Under the pieces are notes generated by a model, which saw nothing but the letters and a program-made list of their open reading frames with translations, did not search any database and was not told the DNA's origin. Shown piece after piece: positions 35,338-46,803 of a stretch of 64,000 nucleotides of DNA. A program made the translations under genes and the position numbers. Source of the DNA: Paramyrothecium sp. XJ0827 (taxonomy: Eukaryota > Ascomycota > Sordariomycetes > Hypocreales > Stachybotryaceae); contig JAJFPB010000006.1 in assembly GCA_020881915.1 (NCBI GenBank), forward strand, positions 3,348,001-3,412,000, written 5' to 3'. Numbering within the stretch: position 1 is the stretch's first letter; each line of letters opens with the position of its first letter.

Positions 35338-36029
35338 TACCTGTTTCAAACATCGGGTTAATGGGAGGTTAAATGAACTCACGGAGGCAAACCGCAGCGC
35401 ATCAACGATCCCGCCAGGTTGATGCGCTGCAGAGACTCTTCAGGACGCGCAAGCGGCAGAAATAGACCAATCTATTTCCTTTCATATATTGGATTCGAAC
35501 GTGTTGTCGAGAGCGCGTTGGGTCATGAGGCGGATCTTTGGTGGTTCCGCAGAGAGTTGACCCAGTTGTCAAACCTGGCTGAGGGCACTGTACATTACAG
35601 CAGTATGACTGCCACAATCTTAGAGGGGTGTGTACGGGAGCATGGCAGTTGGTGCCTTGACTCCTTTGTGTCCCTAAATTTTCCACTAAGCAGAATGGAT
35701 TCTCAAAGGCCTCGTCCTTTGTTCTTGCAAATGTCATGCCTGATATTGCTTTGTTGTGCCGCCAGGTACAGTATGAGGCCATGAGTGATGTACTGCATCT
35801 GTGCGTTTCTTGGAGAATTTCAAAGTCTGTCCATCCAAGGTTAATTCGAAATCTTCACAACCAACGGCTCGGACTCGGGATCTGCAGTCATGTCACGCAT
35901 CATGCAACGCATATGTCGTTCAATCTTGGCTGACCTATTATGCAAAAGCTAAAGCAGCTGAATCCAAAAGAGCAACACGCCAAACTTCCACCACGAACGC
36001 AGAGCCCCCGAAGACTACTCCGAGCACCG
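35338..36029. other. Convergent intergenic
   Basis: 3' regions of the NLP gene and the minus-strand NAD(P)-binding gene; open frames here look non-coding. Confidence 0.5.
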
Positions 36030-36841
36030 CTACGCCGAAACGCCCAAGATCTCACCTCCTCTTCTCTTGAGCTCATCGTTGGTCCATATCTCCTGCGTGA
36101 ATCCTCCCACAGCCTGCTGTAGCATGGCCGCCGCAAGCTCCTGCGCAGTGATGCGTGGCGCCATGGAGACCTTGATCAATGTGCCTACGATACTCCGGAA
36201 AAGGCTGACGTTGCTTGTAATCAGTGCAGGCCGGACAACGCATGCTTCGACTTCTCCGGGATGCGTTTTCGCGAACTCGAAAATCTGCGTCTCCGTCTCC
36301 CCCTGCGACATTGTTAGTGAGTTTCTTGTACAATGCCATATGGCACGGTCGAGTTTACCCTCATTTTCAGATAAGGCACCAGCGGGGGAGGTCTTGGGGC
36401 ATCGCTAGTTGGATCGATGCCTTGACCGCTGGTATACATGAATCTGAAGGGTCGCGCAGGATTGGAGTCATGCATGGCACGGAGGGCCGCGAGGGTGCTA
36501 GCCTGACAAACGCGCTGAACATCCTCGAACTTGTAGCTTAGGGACTTTGTCGGAGTGATTGCTACAGTCCTACCGCTATGTTAACTGCGAATCAGGTTGC
36601 CACGAAGGACTTCTCACCAGATACACGCGTTCGCGTCAGCAAACTCCTTTCGAGCATCTTCCGGATAGATCTCGTAGTCCTTGATAATGACTTGCTTCAA
36701 TTTGGTAGTGTTTGCGCCGTCGAGTGGTGCCAAAGGCTTACGCGCCAGAACTACGAGCGACGTGATCTCTTCGAGGAGCAGGCTTTGGCGGATCAGCTCT
36801 GAGGCCAGAAAGCCAGTGCCTCCGGAAATAATGAGCTTCAT
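36030..36841 (-). CDS. Atypical NAD(P)-binding (SDR-like) protein, three exons
   Basis: Exons 36841-36618, 36575-36359 and 36302-36030 join in phase to 237 aa. The N-terminus KLIISGGTGFLASELIRQS carries the GxxGxxA/G Rossmann motif of extended or atypical SDRs. The middle has KSLSYKFEDVQRVCQAS and FRFMYTSGQGID, where a YTSG motif stands in place of the classical Tyr-x3-Lys. The C-terminal third (GEVEACVVRPALITS, then WTNDEL) closes the domain. It belongs to a common fungal group annotated as NAD(P)-binding or nucleoside-diphosphate-sugar epimerase-like proteins. Missing SDR catalytic residues suggest a binding or regulatory role, or a different reaction. Role unknown. Confidence 0.8.
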
Positions 36842-37599
36842 GATCTGGAGCGAAGACGAGGGCTGGCCGAAGCGAGGGTGTTTGTCGTGGGGATAATTCT
36901 GTTCGCAAAGCCGATGAGTAGGAGCTGCCTGAGGGGAGGTCGAGAAGTTCTGTCATGCTTACTACCCCCTTGCACGGTAACGAGTCTCACAACCAATAAT
37001 TTAGCCACTCGTTGATTGAAGGTGGGTAGCTCAGGGCCAACACAACTGGGGGGATTAGCCCTTTAGTTGTGTTGGCATGCCTGCCACCGTCAACCAACAA
37101 GTCATATGATATGCTCGACATCCCACTTCTTATCGTGACACATGGGAGGTGCATATCGCTTCGTCCGATAACTCCGCGGGTATCTTTCGTCATTCACCTA
37201 AATTCCGCGGAGAACAATTTCAGGATCACGGAAGTCATTGAGTTGAAATCAAACGCTCGTACATTTTAGTTCTATCGGACTATACTATTCCAAAAGTCTA
37301 GCTGAAGAATGCACCGTGATTAATACAGGCCCATGCCGGCATGCTTGCTTCAACAAGAAAGCAAGCCTCCCACCACAGAGGCGGAATGTTGAAAAAAGTC
37401 CGACTCTTTTCTGCCAGCAACGGGCCAGCCGATCATGTCGTCATGTAAATGAATGTAAAAGTGGGAATCTTTCAGTTAACGCCATTCCATGCTAAAAGCT
37501 TCAAGCACGCGTTGCAGGGAACTCTCCCCCTTGGCGAAGCTTATCGTGTATGGCGTGTAATGAAATGCTCAGGTGGAAAGAAACAACGGGAAATGTGCC
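36842..37599. other. Intergenic with a perfect hairpin
   Basis: Promoter of the NAD(P)-binding gene and 3' region of the next minus gene. It contains a 12-bp perfect inverted repeat at 37036-37076 and a smaller GCTTGCTT/AAGCAAGC-type hairpin near 37345-37365. Confidence 0.6.
37036..37076. repeat. Perfect 12-bp inverted repeat
   Basis: GCCAACACAACT at 37036-37047 is repeated exactly in reverse complement at 37065-37076, with a 17-base loop that itself holds GGG...CCC pairing. Confidence 0.85.
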
Positions 37600-39015
37600 T
37601 TAGATGCGTGGGCTATTTGGTCCCGGCATATTGCCGTACGAGTTTGAAGGAGCCCAGCGCTCTTGATTTGGCTGGTATGTTGTCTGAGGTAGAGGAGCCA
37701 ACTGAGGCGCCTGCATGTTCTGATACTGCAACTCCGAGTTGCGCACAACAGACACGGGAGACCGGGCACCGTAATATGCGTCATATGGATCAAAAGTCTG
37801 GCGGGGGCCTGCTCCAGGTGCATCATCCATCTGGGTGCTACCGGTCATGCGCATGTCGTTTTCTTGCTTTTGAGCGTAATAGTTATCGTATGGGTCAAAG
37901 CTCTCTCCAGCATCAGGTCCCTGCTTGGCTTCAACTGGATAGCTACCGTTCATGCCCATGTCGGGAGGACCCTGCTGCTGAGGATTGTAGCCCATGACAG
38001 GAGGGGCGTTGACGTAGGTGAAGTTCGCACCGGGAGGTCCCATGCCTTGCTCCGAAGCTATGGGCACCTGTGCTTTCTCTGGAGGCGGAGGCGGTGGAGG
38101 GTAATCTGAGGGGGCACGAGCCATGGCATTCTTCTTTCGGCGGTAGAAGAAGACAATTGCGGTTATGATAGTTGCGATGAAGACTACACATGGGTTAGCC
38201 TGTTATCAACAAAGCAGGAGAGAGGTCCTACTGAATGCTCCAACGCCAATACCAGCCTCAGCTCCCGCCGTTAACCCTCCAGACCGGTCTGTAACACTGC
38301 TGGATGGCACTGCTGAAACTGTGCCCTGCTGTCTCTCTGCCGGGACGGGGATTGGGTTCGCGCCCCCAGTCGGAAACAGCGGCTGGTTTGGCTGGAGAGG
38401 GTTCGGCTGTAGAGGGTTGAGGGGGTTGGTCTGCGAGGGTAGTGGGACCGTCTCCAACGTGGTAGACGTGATGACCTGCCCAACTTCGGTTGTCGTAATG
38501 GTGACCAGCGTCGTTGTAAGCGAGACTGGCCTGTTGGGGTTTTGCGGTGGCCCTGACTGCTGAGCATCTGGAACAGCAAACCCTGGAGCGGGCTGCGAGA
38601 GTGTGACGAAGATGGGCCTTGGGGGCTCGCCAGCGGGAGGCTGAGCTGGAGCGGCAGGTTGAGCTGGCGCTGGAGCAATCGGCGGTGCTGGTGCAGGAGT
38701 GGGAGCAATTGGAGGCGGTGCCCCTCCCGCCGGCGGGGGTGTAGGTCGAGGTCGAGGTGTTGTTTGAGTCGGGTTTTGTTGAGCGGCATCAGAGTCTGAA
38801 TCACCGCCAGACGCCGAAGACGCCTCGTCGTCACTGGATTCGGCAGCGATCTTCATAAGACGACGGCCCAGCCGTGATCTTTGAACTCTTCTCCTTCGCA
38901 ACATGGCTCTGGAAACCATGTCAGTCACACGATCACGCTGTCTATGTAGCGCCGCGGCTACTCACCTCACATCCACTTGAGGAATATCATCCTCAGGGCC
39001 GGAAAAGTCTGCCAT
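37600..39015 (-). CDS. Proline-rich single-pass membrane protein, three exons
   Basis: Exons 39015-38966, 38908-38232 and 38183-37600 join in phase to 436 aa. After a short acidic N-terminus (MADFSGPEDDIPQ) come an Arg-rich stretch (MLRRRRVQRSRLGRR) and an acidic SSDDEASSASGGDSDSD patch. A long Pro/Ala-rich segment and a Thr-rich LTTTLVTITTTEV stretch follow. One transmembrane helix (GVGAFIFIATIITAIVFFY) is split by intron 2 and followed by RRKK. The cytoplasmic tail is rich in Pro, Gln, Asn and Tyr, with repeated FDPYDxYY motifs. No signal peptide is seen, so topology is uncertain. The make-up resembles fungal wall or stress-sensor proteins; no named family is recognised. Confidence 0.8.
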
Positions 39016-41309
39016 TCTGAGTCGAGTGTAGGTCCGCCGACCTGATGGTCATGTACTTGTCGTCGAGATACGGGTGGTTCGCTGTCTTCGGTATCGTTTG
39101 GTTTGGGTTCTTTGTGTAAGTGGCTCAATGTCGTTCGTACAAACAAGCCAACGGATGAACAAAAATTGGGAAGAGAGGAGAGGGTGGAGGCGTTGTTGGC
39201 GGAGCCATGGTTAAGAACGATTCGGCATTGCCTCGTGCCTGGCGACCCCGTTCCGCGCTCTTGCAAACTGGCATGAGAAAACGGGTACTGAAGACAGTTT
39301 GTGTTAGAATCTTTTCCTCTTTGGCGCATGGCGTCTGAGCGTTATCGCCAAGTAAGATCGTCATGAAACGCGGGCTAGCGACTGTGGTGCCGTTAGCTCG
39401 CTTTTCCTACGGCACAACTCGTTTCAAGCCACCGGGTCCGACACTGCGCAACCATCTAGGCCTTGCGGCAAGCCATTTTTAGATATTCTGATTGCGGCTT
39501 GCCTACCGGCATGTCACCTCCCGTGGGTCTTGGCTTCGCGACTTTTCCCGAAATCTAGAGTCTTGGTGTTTCCGGCGCGCTTGCGACTCGTCACAGCCAC
39601 GGCGCGTCCACACACGAGAAGAATCAAGACCCACTCGCTTGGACACATATAAGAACGCAGAGACCACTTCCGTTATTGCTTGCTGTCGGTCGGTCTGGGA
39701 AAAAGAGCAAAGACTGCTGGCCAGAACTGGTAATCTGTCATGACTCGTTGCCACTCAGCGTCAGCAGAGGCACTCTCAGGAAGACGGAAAAACTCACGTG
39801 TTTTTTCAAATCACTATTTCCAAGAGCCGCGTTTCTCAACATTCCGATGCATGGGCGCCACGAAATTCAAGCAAAGGCGGCGCTCTGTCCTGGTCGATGA
39901 CCAAAAGGGAATGGCAATACTGCACAGGAGAAACGGCCACGATCACCGCAAACAATTTCTGTTAGGCTTTACTGCGAGGTGCAAGCCATCTAAATCCAAG
40001 CGTCGGCATTCGTTTCAAGAGCTCGTGTACAGGAATTCGTTCATGAACAAGAACAAGGCTGCGTTGACAATGGTAGCCCTAGATAGCCTGCTTGCTTCGA
40101 ATTTGTGACAACTGCATGTGAAAGTAGCTCTAGGTAGCAGAGCCGCAGTCGAGATACGTGCTACAGTACTGAGGCAACGCTTCGGCCAGTAGATTGAACT
40201 GGTCCTTGTGAATGGCCACTGCTTCGCCCAATAGTGTCCTTTCTTGATCCACTGAAGAATCTAAGGTCGACGGGCCGTCAGGTTCGCGAATCATTCTTAA
40301 ACAGTACTAGTGTTCAGGCTTGTAATACCCATGATCATGCGCTATTCCATTGTGCCAGAGACTTGGCAAGTATGCTTAATCTATGTTCACTATTGAAAAC
40401 AAATTACTGTTCCACATTTTTCATTGTCGAAGATTCACATGCTGCTTTAGTACTGTAGGCACTCGCAATTGTAGAATCGGCATTTCCTTGAATACTCTGA
40501 CGGTGTTCCCACGTAGCGTCCAAGGGGCACTGACGAAAACATAACCGTGCCATCCACTGCCAAAGTGCACGTCAAGGTTGACCGTCTCCCACTTTGACTC
40601 TCTTGAAAAAGGGTCATTAGGGTCGTAGGCCATCTTTGCAATCCTGAAATTGAACTTGAAGCCTATGTCCACATGTCTTTGAAATTATGATTAATATCTG
40701 ACGTCCACTATCTCCAGTATGACATCCCGGTATTGTCCCCTTTGCTGTGTACGATTCGACAACTTTGGAGTATCTCCTAATGCTAGGGACGAGTTTGCCG
40801 TAGGATACCATGTGACTGTTCGTGATGGCCAGGCATTGTCCCGCTTTCTTGAATGCAGCGCAGCAAGAGACCGAAACATCAACACCGGTCACAGGCTAGA
40901 AACTAGCATGGCGGTCTAGGCAACGCCAAATGTAGATGGCATGCAGGCAGCCCCTCAAAGGCAATAGTGAATCATCCACTGAACACCGAATGATAGCACA
41001 ATCACATCGGAAGGACCAAGGGTCAGGCAAAATGACAAGTACACTAGATGCAATGCCTGATTCGGGCTTGTTGTCCGTCACCTGATCCGTTGCTATGATT
41101 GTGTATCTGTGAACGGGTTTTGATCACGCGCCTGGCACCTGACAACGACTCTCGCCCACACTGCCCCTTGGACGTGCTGCTCGCCAAACAAACCACCCTT
41201 CCTGGGCATCCTTGCACTCCGCGTACAGTCATTACACTGCTCAAAATACCCTTCGTCATCAGCACTAAGACCCCAATATTCACATCATCCTCTTGAGTCT
41301 CTTGACACG
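39016..41309. other. Intergenic; possible broken ORF
   Basis: No gene is firmly supported. On minus, 40885-40440 reads as coding-like sequence in one frame but is cut by TAA-TCA-TAA near 40690, with no acceptable intron there. It may be an old gene remnant. Other frames (39740-40108 plus) look non-coding. Confidence 0.4.
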
Positions 41310-41942
41310 ATGTGCCGCCAGTCGGCCTCCCTTGTTCAGTGCCCACACTGCGAGGGCCTGAGCGTCATGATCAGCACAATCTTTCTCTGCGAGCCAGGTC
41401 ACAACGCTGCAAGGGACTGCCCAAAGACTTTAATCTTCCCAGGTGCTGATGCTTGGGAATACCATGCTATGCGTCGAGTCCTATGTCGCGTCTGCCGAGT
41501 CCCAAGACCTCCAGCGGAGACACGCCTGCCTCCGCTGATTCCTTTTTACCGCAGCACAATTCCTCCAGAGAGTGCGGTGAACTTACCCGCCGGGATGCCG
41601 ATCCCTTACGCAGAACCCGGCCACTTCAACCCCCAGCCACTTGCTTACTCTGCTATCAGAGAAACCGTTCACACGCAAGCGACTACACCGACGGAGCAGG
41701 AACAACAAGACTACAGCATGGAGAGAGCCATAGCGTGGCTTAACGGACTGGACCCTAATCCAAATCTTCCTGTGGTACCTACACCTACACCTGAAGGACG
41801 GGGCAGAGGAGGTGGTGGCAGGATGGCACCCATGCCTCAGCACCAGGCACTACCAAAGGGTAAACGCATGGCAGCTCCAATTGCCAACGAGACGGAGTAT
41901 GAGAACGGGCACATGAACAAACGGATGAGGCTGGGCTTTTGA
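41310..41942 (+). CDS. Hypothetical protein with N-terminal Cys pairs
   Basis: This single-exon frame of 210 aa starts at ATG 41310. The first 70 residues contain QCPHCEG, LCEPGH, DCPKT and LCRVCRV, a spacing that could bind one or two zinc ions. The rest is Pro-rich and polar with a TPTPEGRGRGGGGR patch and a basic end (KGKRM, NKRMRLGF) that may be a nuclear signal. No signal peptide or membrane helix is present. I do not recognise the family. The gene sits upstream of another Cys-containing hypothetical in the same direction, about 740 bp away. Confidence 0.65.
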   Translation: MCRQSASLVQCPHCEGLSVMISTIFLCEPGHNAARDCPKTLIFPGADAWEYHAMRRVLCRVCRVPRPPAETRLPPLIPFYRSTIPPESAVNLPAGMPIPYAEPGHFNPQPLAYSAIRETVHTQATTPTEQEQQDYSMERAIAWLNGLDPNPNLPVVPTPTPEGRGRGGGGRMAPMPQHQALPKGKRMAAPIANETEYENGHMNKRMRLGF

Positions 41943-42684
41943 GAAAAAGAAGAAAAAAATATTTAAAGGCATTGTGTACTGCTGTTTGATGCGTTGGACA
42001 GAGGCGATAAATGGAATCGTGGAAATTATGGGAATTTTGATACCACTTGTAACGAGCATTTGCTACGAGCTACGAACACCACAGGAGTTTAGAAAACTCA
42101 GCTAAGAAACGGCAAAATCACAGATTCATGTACTTTCTTCCAAGTCAACACTGTTTGCCACCGTCCCATCACCCCCCTCCCACACAAACTTGGGTGCTCC
42201 CCACGTGTTGATGTAAACAACCCCCGTGTCCGACTACATATGACTCCCCCCCTCCGCCTTTCTGGCACACAACCCGCGTCTGCCAGCTGCCAACCGACCC
42301 AAAATGTTTTGATCCAGTCCGTGGAAGCCTGCCCTAAAAGCCCACCTCGCTCGCCCCCCCAGTTCCCCTCTTCTTCCTTCTTCTCTTGAACTCTCTCAAC
42401 CCTTCTTCACAACAAAAGAGAGAGCCCCTTTTCATCTCAAACCCTGGGCCGCTCGCTGCCTCATCTGAAGATATCATCATTGTCTCTTGTTTCTTCAGTA
42501 TCTTCTTTGCATATCAACTTATCGATAAATCTCTTTGGTTACGCTTGACCTTGGCTTCCAAAGTTTGGTAACTACACCGCATCACCTGCTCAACACAAGT
42601 ATCTCTTGTTTCATCAAGTTCGTCTAGACTTGTCTTGTTCGTGTAGGCATCACTCAGCTAACTTGTTTCAGGTCGTTCTTCAAG
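41943..42684. other. Intergenic with CT-rich leader
   Basis: Runs of C and CT from about 42160 to 42420 look like a fungal core promoter and 5' leader for the gene at 42685. Confidence 0.5.
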
Positions 42685-43815
42685 ATGTGCTTCCGCCGTC
42701 TCACTGTCGCGCTTTGTTGTTGCCCCGATGGCAACGAGGCCGACTTTCACTGCAACGAGCTGCACATCATCAGTGCTCGAGACTCCCTCTGCGCAGATAT
42801 CAGGGGCCCTTGCATCTGTTTTCTGGGTACTTGTGGCCAACTCATCCACCACACAAGCCTAGATACAGCAGATGTGTCATCCATCCCCCGCTACAGGTGC
42901 AATCGATGCACTCTTAGGCGAACCGATGCCGGTATCCCGAGAGAACCTCGCGATGTGGTAGAGAGTATGCACTTGGATCGCCCTGCAATCAGGTATGGAG
43001 CTCATACAGCATTTGTGGCTCAACTCAGAATGCTGTGGGGTGGCAGACTCGTGTGCCCATTCCATTTCCTCCCCTCGCAGCAGCTTGGTGAGGCGTCGAC
43101 TGTAGTTCGAGCCCAGGCCCCTCAGCTCCACCAGCCCAGACCATTGACTCCGCTCAACACTCATTTCATCCGTGGTCTCACTGGAGACGTCGAGAGCTTC
43201 ATGCCTGAACTTGACCAGGTTGAAGAGGAAGCCGCCACCACCAGGGCACCACCTCCGTCTCTTGCTGTTACTGCTCGCAACTCGGTTGAGCTCATTTCTA
43301 CCACAGACGATGCTGGTGATTATGTCAATGGTGATGATTCTGGTAGCAATGGCACCGGGAACGAATCTGTTCTGACCAGCGAGGATGACCATGAGCCAAT
43401 GTCTGACAAAGCCGCTGGGAAACGCCCAGCCCGACCTGTCTGCCTCTATTACCGTGCCAGATTTCGACCTGTCGTTGTTTCACCACCGGCAACCCCCGTC
43501 GCTACTTCACGACCAGGAACCCCGGAATCTTTGATCGATTTGTATTCGGCGGGCACCCCAGAGCCTGCCCAGACTGTTGAGACACATCCTGTCAACGACG
43601 ATCATGACTCTGGTCTGGCAACTGAAAGTGACTCTCAGGGCCCTGCTAGCACTGGCTTTGGACCGCATTCCGCTGTCGTCCAGAATCAGTCCGCAACCCT
43701 CTTCCTGGACCAAATGGAAGAGAGACACGGGCTTACCAGCCATGTGCCTGATCGCATCCTTCACGGTCTCCGCTTGATTCGACAGAGAATCCTTGACAGC
43801 ATTCCGCGCAATTGA
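42685..43815 (+). CDS. Hypothetical protein with Cys-rich N-terminus
   Basis: An uninterrupted frame of 376 aa starts at ATG 42685. The first 75 residues are Cys-rich (ALCCCPDG, DFHCNE, LCADIRGPCICFLGTCG, YRCNRCTLRR) and might hold metal. Residues after 170 are low complexity, acidic and Pro/Thr-rich (TSEDDHEPMSDKAAGKRPAR; PPATPVATSRPGTPE). The last 35 form a likely helix (DRILHGLRLIRQRILDSI). A GT...AG pair at 42993-43080 looks like an intron, but removing it would break the downstream frame, so I keep the single exon. No family recognised. Confidence 0.65.
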   Translation: MCFRRLTVALCCCPDGNEADFHCNELHIISARDSLCADIRGPCICFLGTCGQLIHHTSLDTADVSSIPRYRCNRCTLRRTDAGIPREPRDVVESMHLDRPAIRYGAHTAFVAQLRMLWGGRLVCPFHFLPSQQLGEASTVVRAQAPQLHQPRPLTPLNTHFIRGLTGDVESFMPELDQVEEEAATTRAPPPSLAVTARNSVELISTTDDAGDYVNGDDSGSNGTGNESVLTSEDDHEPMSDKAAGKRPARPVCLYYRARFRPVVVSPPATPVATSRPGTPESLIDLYSAGTPEPAQTVETHPVNDDHDSGLATESDSQGPASTGFGPHSAVVQNQSATLFLDQMEERHGLTSHVPDRILHGLRLIRQRILDSIPRN

Positions 43816-45100
43816 AAAAAGCTCTGATCTTGTCTCACTATGGGATAGAATGAGCTGATGGTTCGCTCTACTGAATGATGCCCATTCGGCTGCGTTGCAT
43901 CTGTTTGTTTTGGAATTCGACCAGAGGCTTGAACACATGTTGCTGAGAGTGTTCAGTAAGACGAAAAACTCAAAAAAGAAAAGAAAAAACTGGATGAGTG
44001 CCTTGATTTACTTGCGTCGGATCTTTTTTTTTTTTTCTGCGAAGGAGACTTGTCAAGTTTTCCTTGCTATGGAATCTCAACCATGGAAAGGATTCAGACG
44101 AAGCTCGATTCTTGGCGATGAACATGGCTGTTGCCTGGCATCAAACCAGCTTATTGCTGATGTTCTTTGCCGGCCACAGGAACCAGTCAGGACCAATGAG
44201 TCCTACTCTCTCATCACAGTAAGGCAACAACCTTTGAACACGACTGTTGTGACCGTCGCGCTAACAGAACTCTAGACATTGATGAACGATCGCCGGAAGA
44301 TTTGCTATGACCTTGCTATCGCGGTGGAGGTTGGACTTCTTGCTGATAACGGAAGGGAACAGAATGGACAAAGATTGATTTCATGTGCTCTAGTAGAGAA
44401 AGGCAGATTAGAACAGATTAGTAGACTAGAATCAATCGCCAAAACTCTCATTAAATAGCTCTTCCTGCCTCTGGTGGCTTCTACCTACGATGAATTGATC
44501 GTGTTCTGCTCGGCTTCGTACGATGACTTTGGAGGCATCGTGGGACAAACGGCCGGGATACTCGTCAGGGAGTACGTGAAAGTGGCAAGACAACGAAGAC
44601 AAGTGCTGATGATCATGCTGATCATAGCTTTACATACTACCGCGTAGGCCACGCGGTGTTTTCCAAGGCCATTTGTAGCTCGTTCGAGGCGGTGGGATTT
44701 GTGCACAAGCGTTGCGTCCTGGGTATTTTTATTTGAATTAGCCACTATTAACTGGAGCTGTCACTCGCAAGTAAAGAGACACACAACACGCAGACTCGGA
44801 AGAGATTTTGTCTAGCCTTTGACTACGACGGCACTCTCCAAATCTTGCTCAGGCGTAGTATGCGCAGATTTTGGAACTGTGTCTGCAAGGAGTGTCTGCA
44901 CGTGTTGGTGGGGAGGAAAGTCTGGAAGGGCACTATCTGGACAAAATCCTGCGACAGCCAAGTCTACCAAAAAGATTGCGAATCGTTGAAGGGATTCAAC
45001 ACCGAGCAAAACAAAGGAAGTGTTGTCAGGGTCCGTGTGTCGAGGGCTTTGAGGGCTTGTGGTGGCTACTAAGCGAGGGCCATGTCCGTGACGCACCCCA
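43816..45100. other. Intergenic, nothing firmly supported
   Basis: Contains a T-run near 44024-44037 and a 58-codon frame at 44281-44457 that I could not support as a gene. Confidence 0.45.
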
Positions 45101-46150
45101 CTGAGACTCTTCTTTGTTTATTCCGTAAGGGCACGTCCTCTTCTTGCTACCGACACAAAGACTTACATTTACACGGCAGTCCCGACCAAGTGCTTCTGCG
45201 TCTCGCGGGATGTCTATGTTTCCGTGCTTGGACAATCAAGGTGAGAGAATGCTTCCAAGTGCTTTGCTTCCGGTTCCAGTACAAGGAGCCTGAACGCAAA
45301 TCTGACGCCGTTCGCCTTACAAAGCAGACGCGATGAAGTCAACACTCTGTCCAAGAAGGCCTCTCCGAAGAAGCTTGAGAATCTACCGTTATGGCCACGG
45401 CACGTTCCTTCGCCTGTCTGTTGGCGAAGCAGGTTGCTCGGAAAAGCACATTGTGTTGACCCTGACCAACCGTTGCGGCGGATCGAGCTGTAAGCGCCTT
45501 CGATTTCTCATTCGTTCATCTGACTTCGCTGCTTACACATGGGTTCCAGGTACTCTGGTCTATGCCTGAACTGGCGAGCAGAGCATACCATGACGCGTTC
45601 CTTGACCTCCAGCACGAGTCCGTCCGGGAGATCGACCACAGACCCTGGCAGCCCCCGCACGGCCAGAGTCTGCTTCCGCCTTCGGAAGGTGTTGTCTCTG
45701 GGGTCCTTGAGCTGGCCGCTGAGAGATAAATGAGCCTGCGCGGCTTTCAGAACTTCTTCTGTTTGCTATCTTGCCCTTGGGCTGGTGAGCTTACATAGCT
45801 CTGGTGGACGTCGACGATGGTCGCGAAAGACCTTTCCTCTTCACCCGGCTTGAAAGCTACTGACAAGAAGTCACTTCAGTACATTGATTCTTTTGTCAAG
45901 AAGAACTCGCGAAGAAGACTCCAGAAGCCCCAAGGCGTTGCTCCGTTGCTCCGTTGCTCCGAATAACCCGCTGCCGAAACCCGTGCCGTCCGAACCGTCC
46001 GAACCGTCTTCAAGGAACACTGGAACAGCCACGGGTTCACCGACGATTTCCACGAAATGCCCTACTTGAGAACACGCACCGATATACTCCCTTCGAGAAA
46101 AACTGCCACCAGCCCGCGTCCTATACCGCAACTCATACGTCTGAGGTAGA
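45100..46150 (+). pseudogene. Decayed coding sequence
   Basis: Coding-like blocks run along plus in shifting frames. Near 45130-45240 a block contains KTYIYTAVPTKCFCV. From 45280 to 45489 a second frame contains NTLSKKASPKKLENLPLW. From 45550 to 46147 a third frame is coding-like (WSMPELASRAYHDAFLDLQ; SLQYIDSFVKKNSRRR; VFKEHWNSHGFTDDFHEMPY). That last frame is cut by a TAA near 45728, a TAG near 45797 and a TAA at 45964. A plausible 60-bp intron (45490-45549) would join blocks in the wrong frame. TAA/TAG are what C-to-T change makes of CAA/CAG. I do not recognise the original family. The alternative is several small exons with introns I failed to see. Confidence 0.45.
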
Positions 46151-46800
46151 GAAAATCCTCACAGCAATCACTCGTTTACATACCGGGTGGACGTGCTGCT
46201 AGCTTAGGTAATGGAATGGATAACCTCATTTCCAATGCATGGCTACGAGGATTGAAATGGTGGAGGCTCAGGCTTCACGAAACACCACAGGAGTGCCTCG
46301 AAAGCCATCAAGACTCATTTCAGTGTATGACCTCGTTGTGGCCATGGATGAGACCATATTGATCGCGTCTGTCTGAGAGCTCATCTGACCTGATACTAGC
46401 CTCTACTCTATTGAAATTCCTTTATTACTCTATTAAAATTCTTTTGTTATTCTTTTCAAGTTCTCAAGTTATTCTTTTATAAATCCTTTATATTTCCTCA
46501 AAAATTTTACAACCCCAATCCAATCTCGGCAATTCGTCCTTAGCGAGGCAACCGCTCATTTGGCTCGAAACCCACCGATCGAATGAATATGTTTAAGAGC
46601 ACATGACTGGACAAACATTGGCGCTGCCCAGGGGCACCACAGAAAGAGGTGGGCTGCTCGCAAAAGACTGCATGAGAAGACTGACCTGCTAATCTGCGTT
46701 AGAGTAGCCATGCGAGGCTATGCTAGCAAGAGCGTCTTGGCCGAAATGAGCCCCCCCTAGCTGCGTCTCGAGATTGCCAGTCGTCATTTTAGGAACCGGA
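46151..46800. other. Intergenic with AT-rich degenerate repeat
   Basis: From about 46400 to 46510 the sequence is a run of degenerate units like TTATTCTTTT / ATTAAAATTC, AT-rich relative to its flanks. This is typical of decayed or RIP-affected DNA. Confidence 0.5.
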
Positions 46801-46803
46801 TGA

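Noticed and set aside
14000..37000. Secondary-metabolite gene cluster
   Set aside because: SDR, NmrA-like, GST and regulator genes are present, but no polyketide synthase, peptide synthetase, terpene cyclase or P450 is visible.
42993..43080. Apparent GT...AG intron in the Cys-rich hypothetical gene
   Set aside because: Removing 88 bp shifts the clearly coding downstream part out of frame.
44281..44457. 58-codon open frame with ATG and helix-like composition
   Set aside because: Too short to separate from chance and no family or context supports it.
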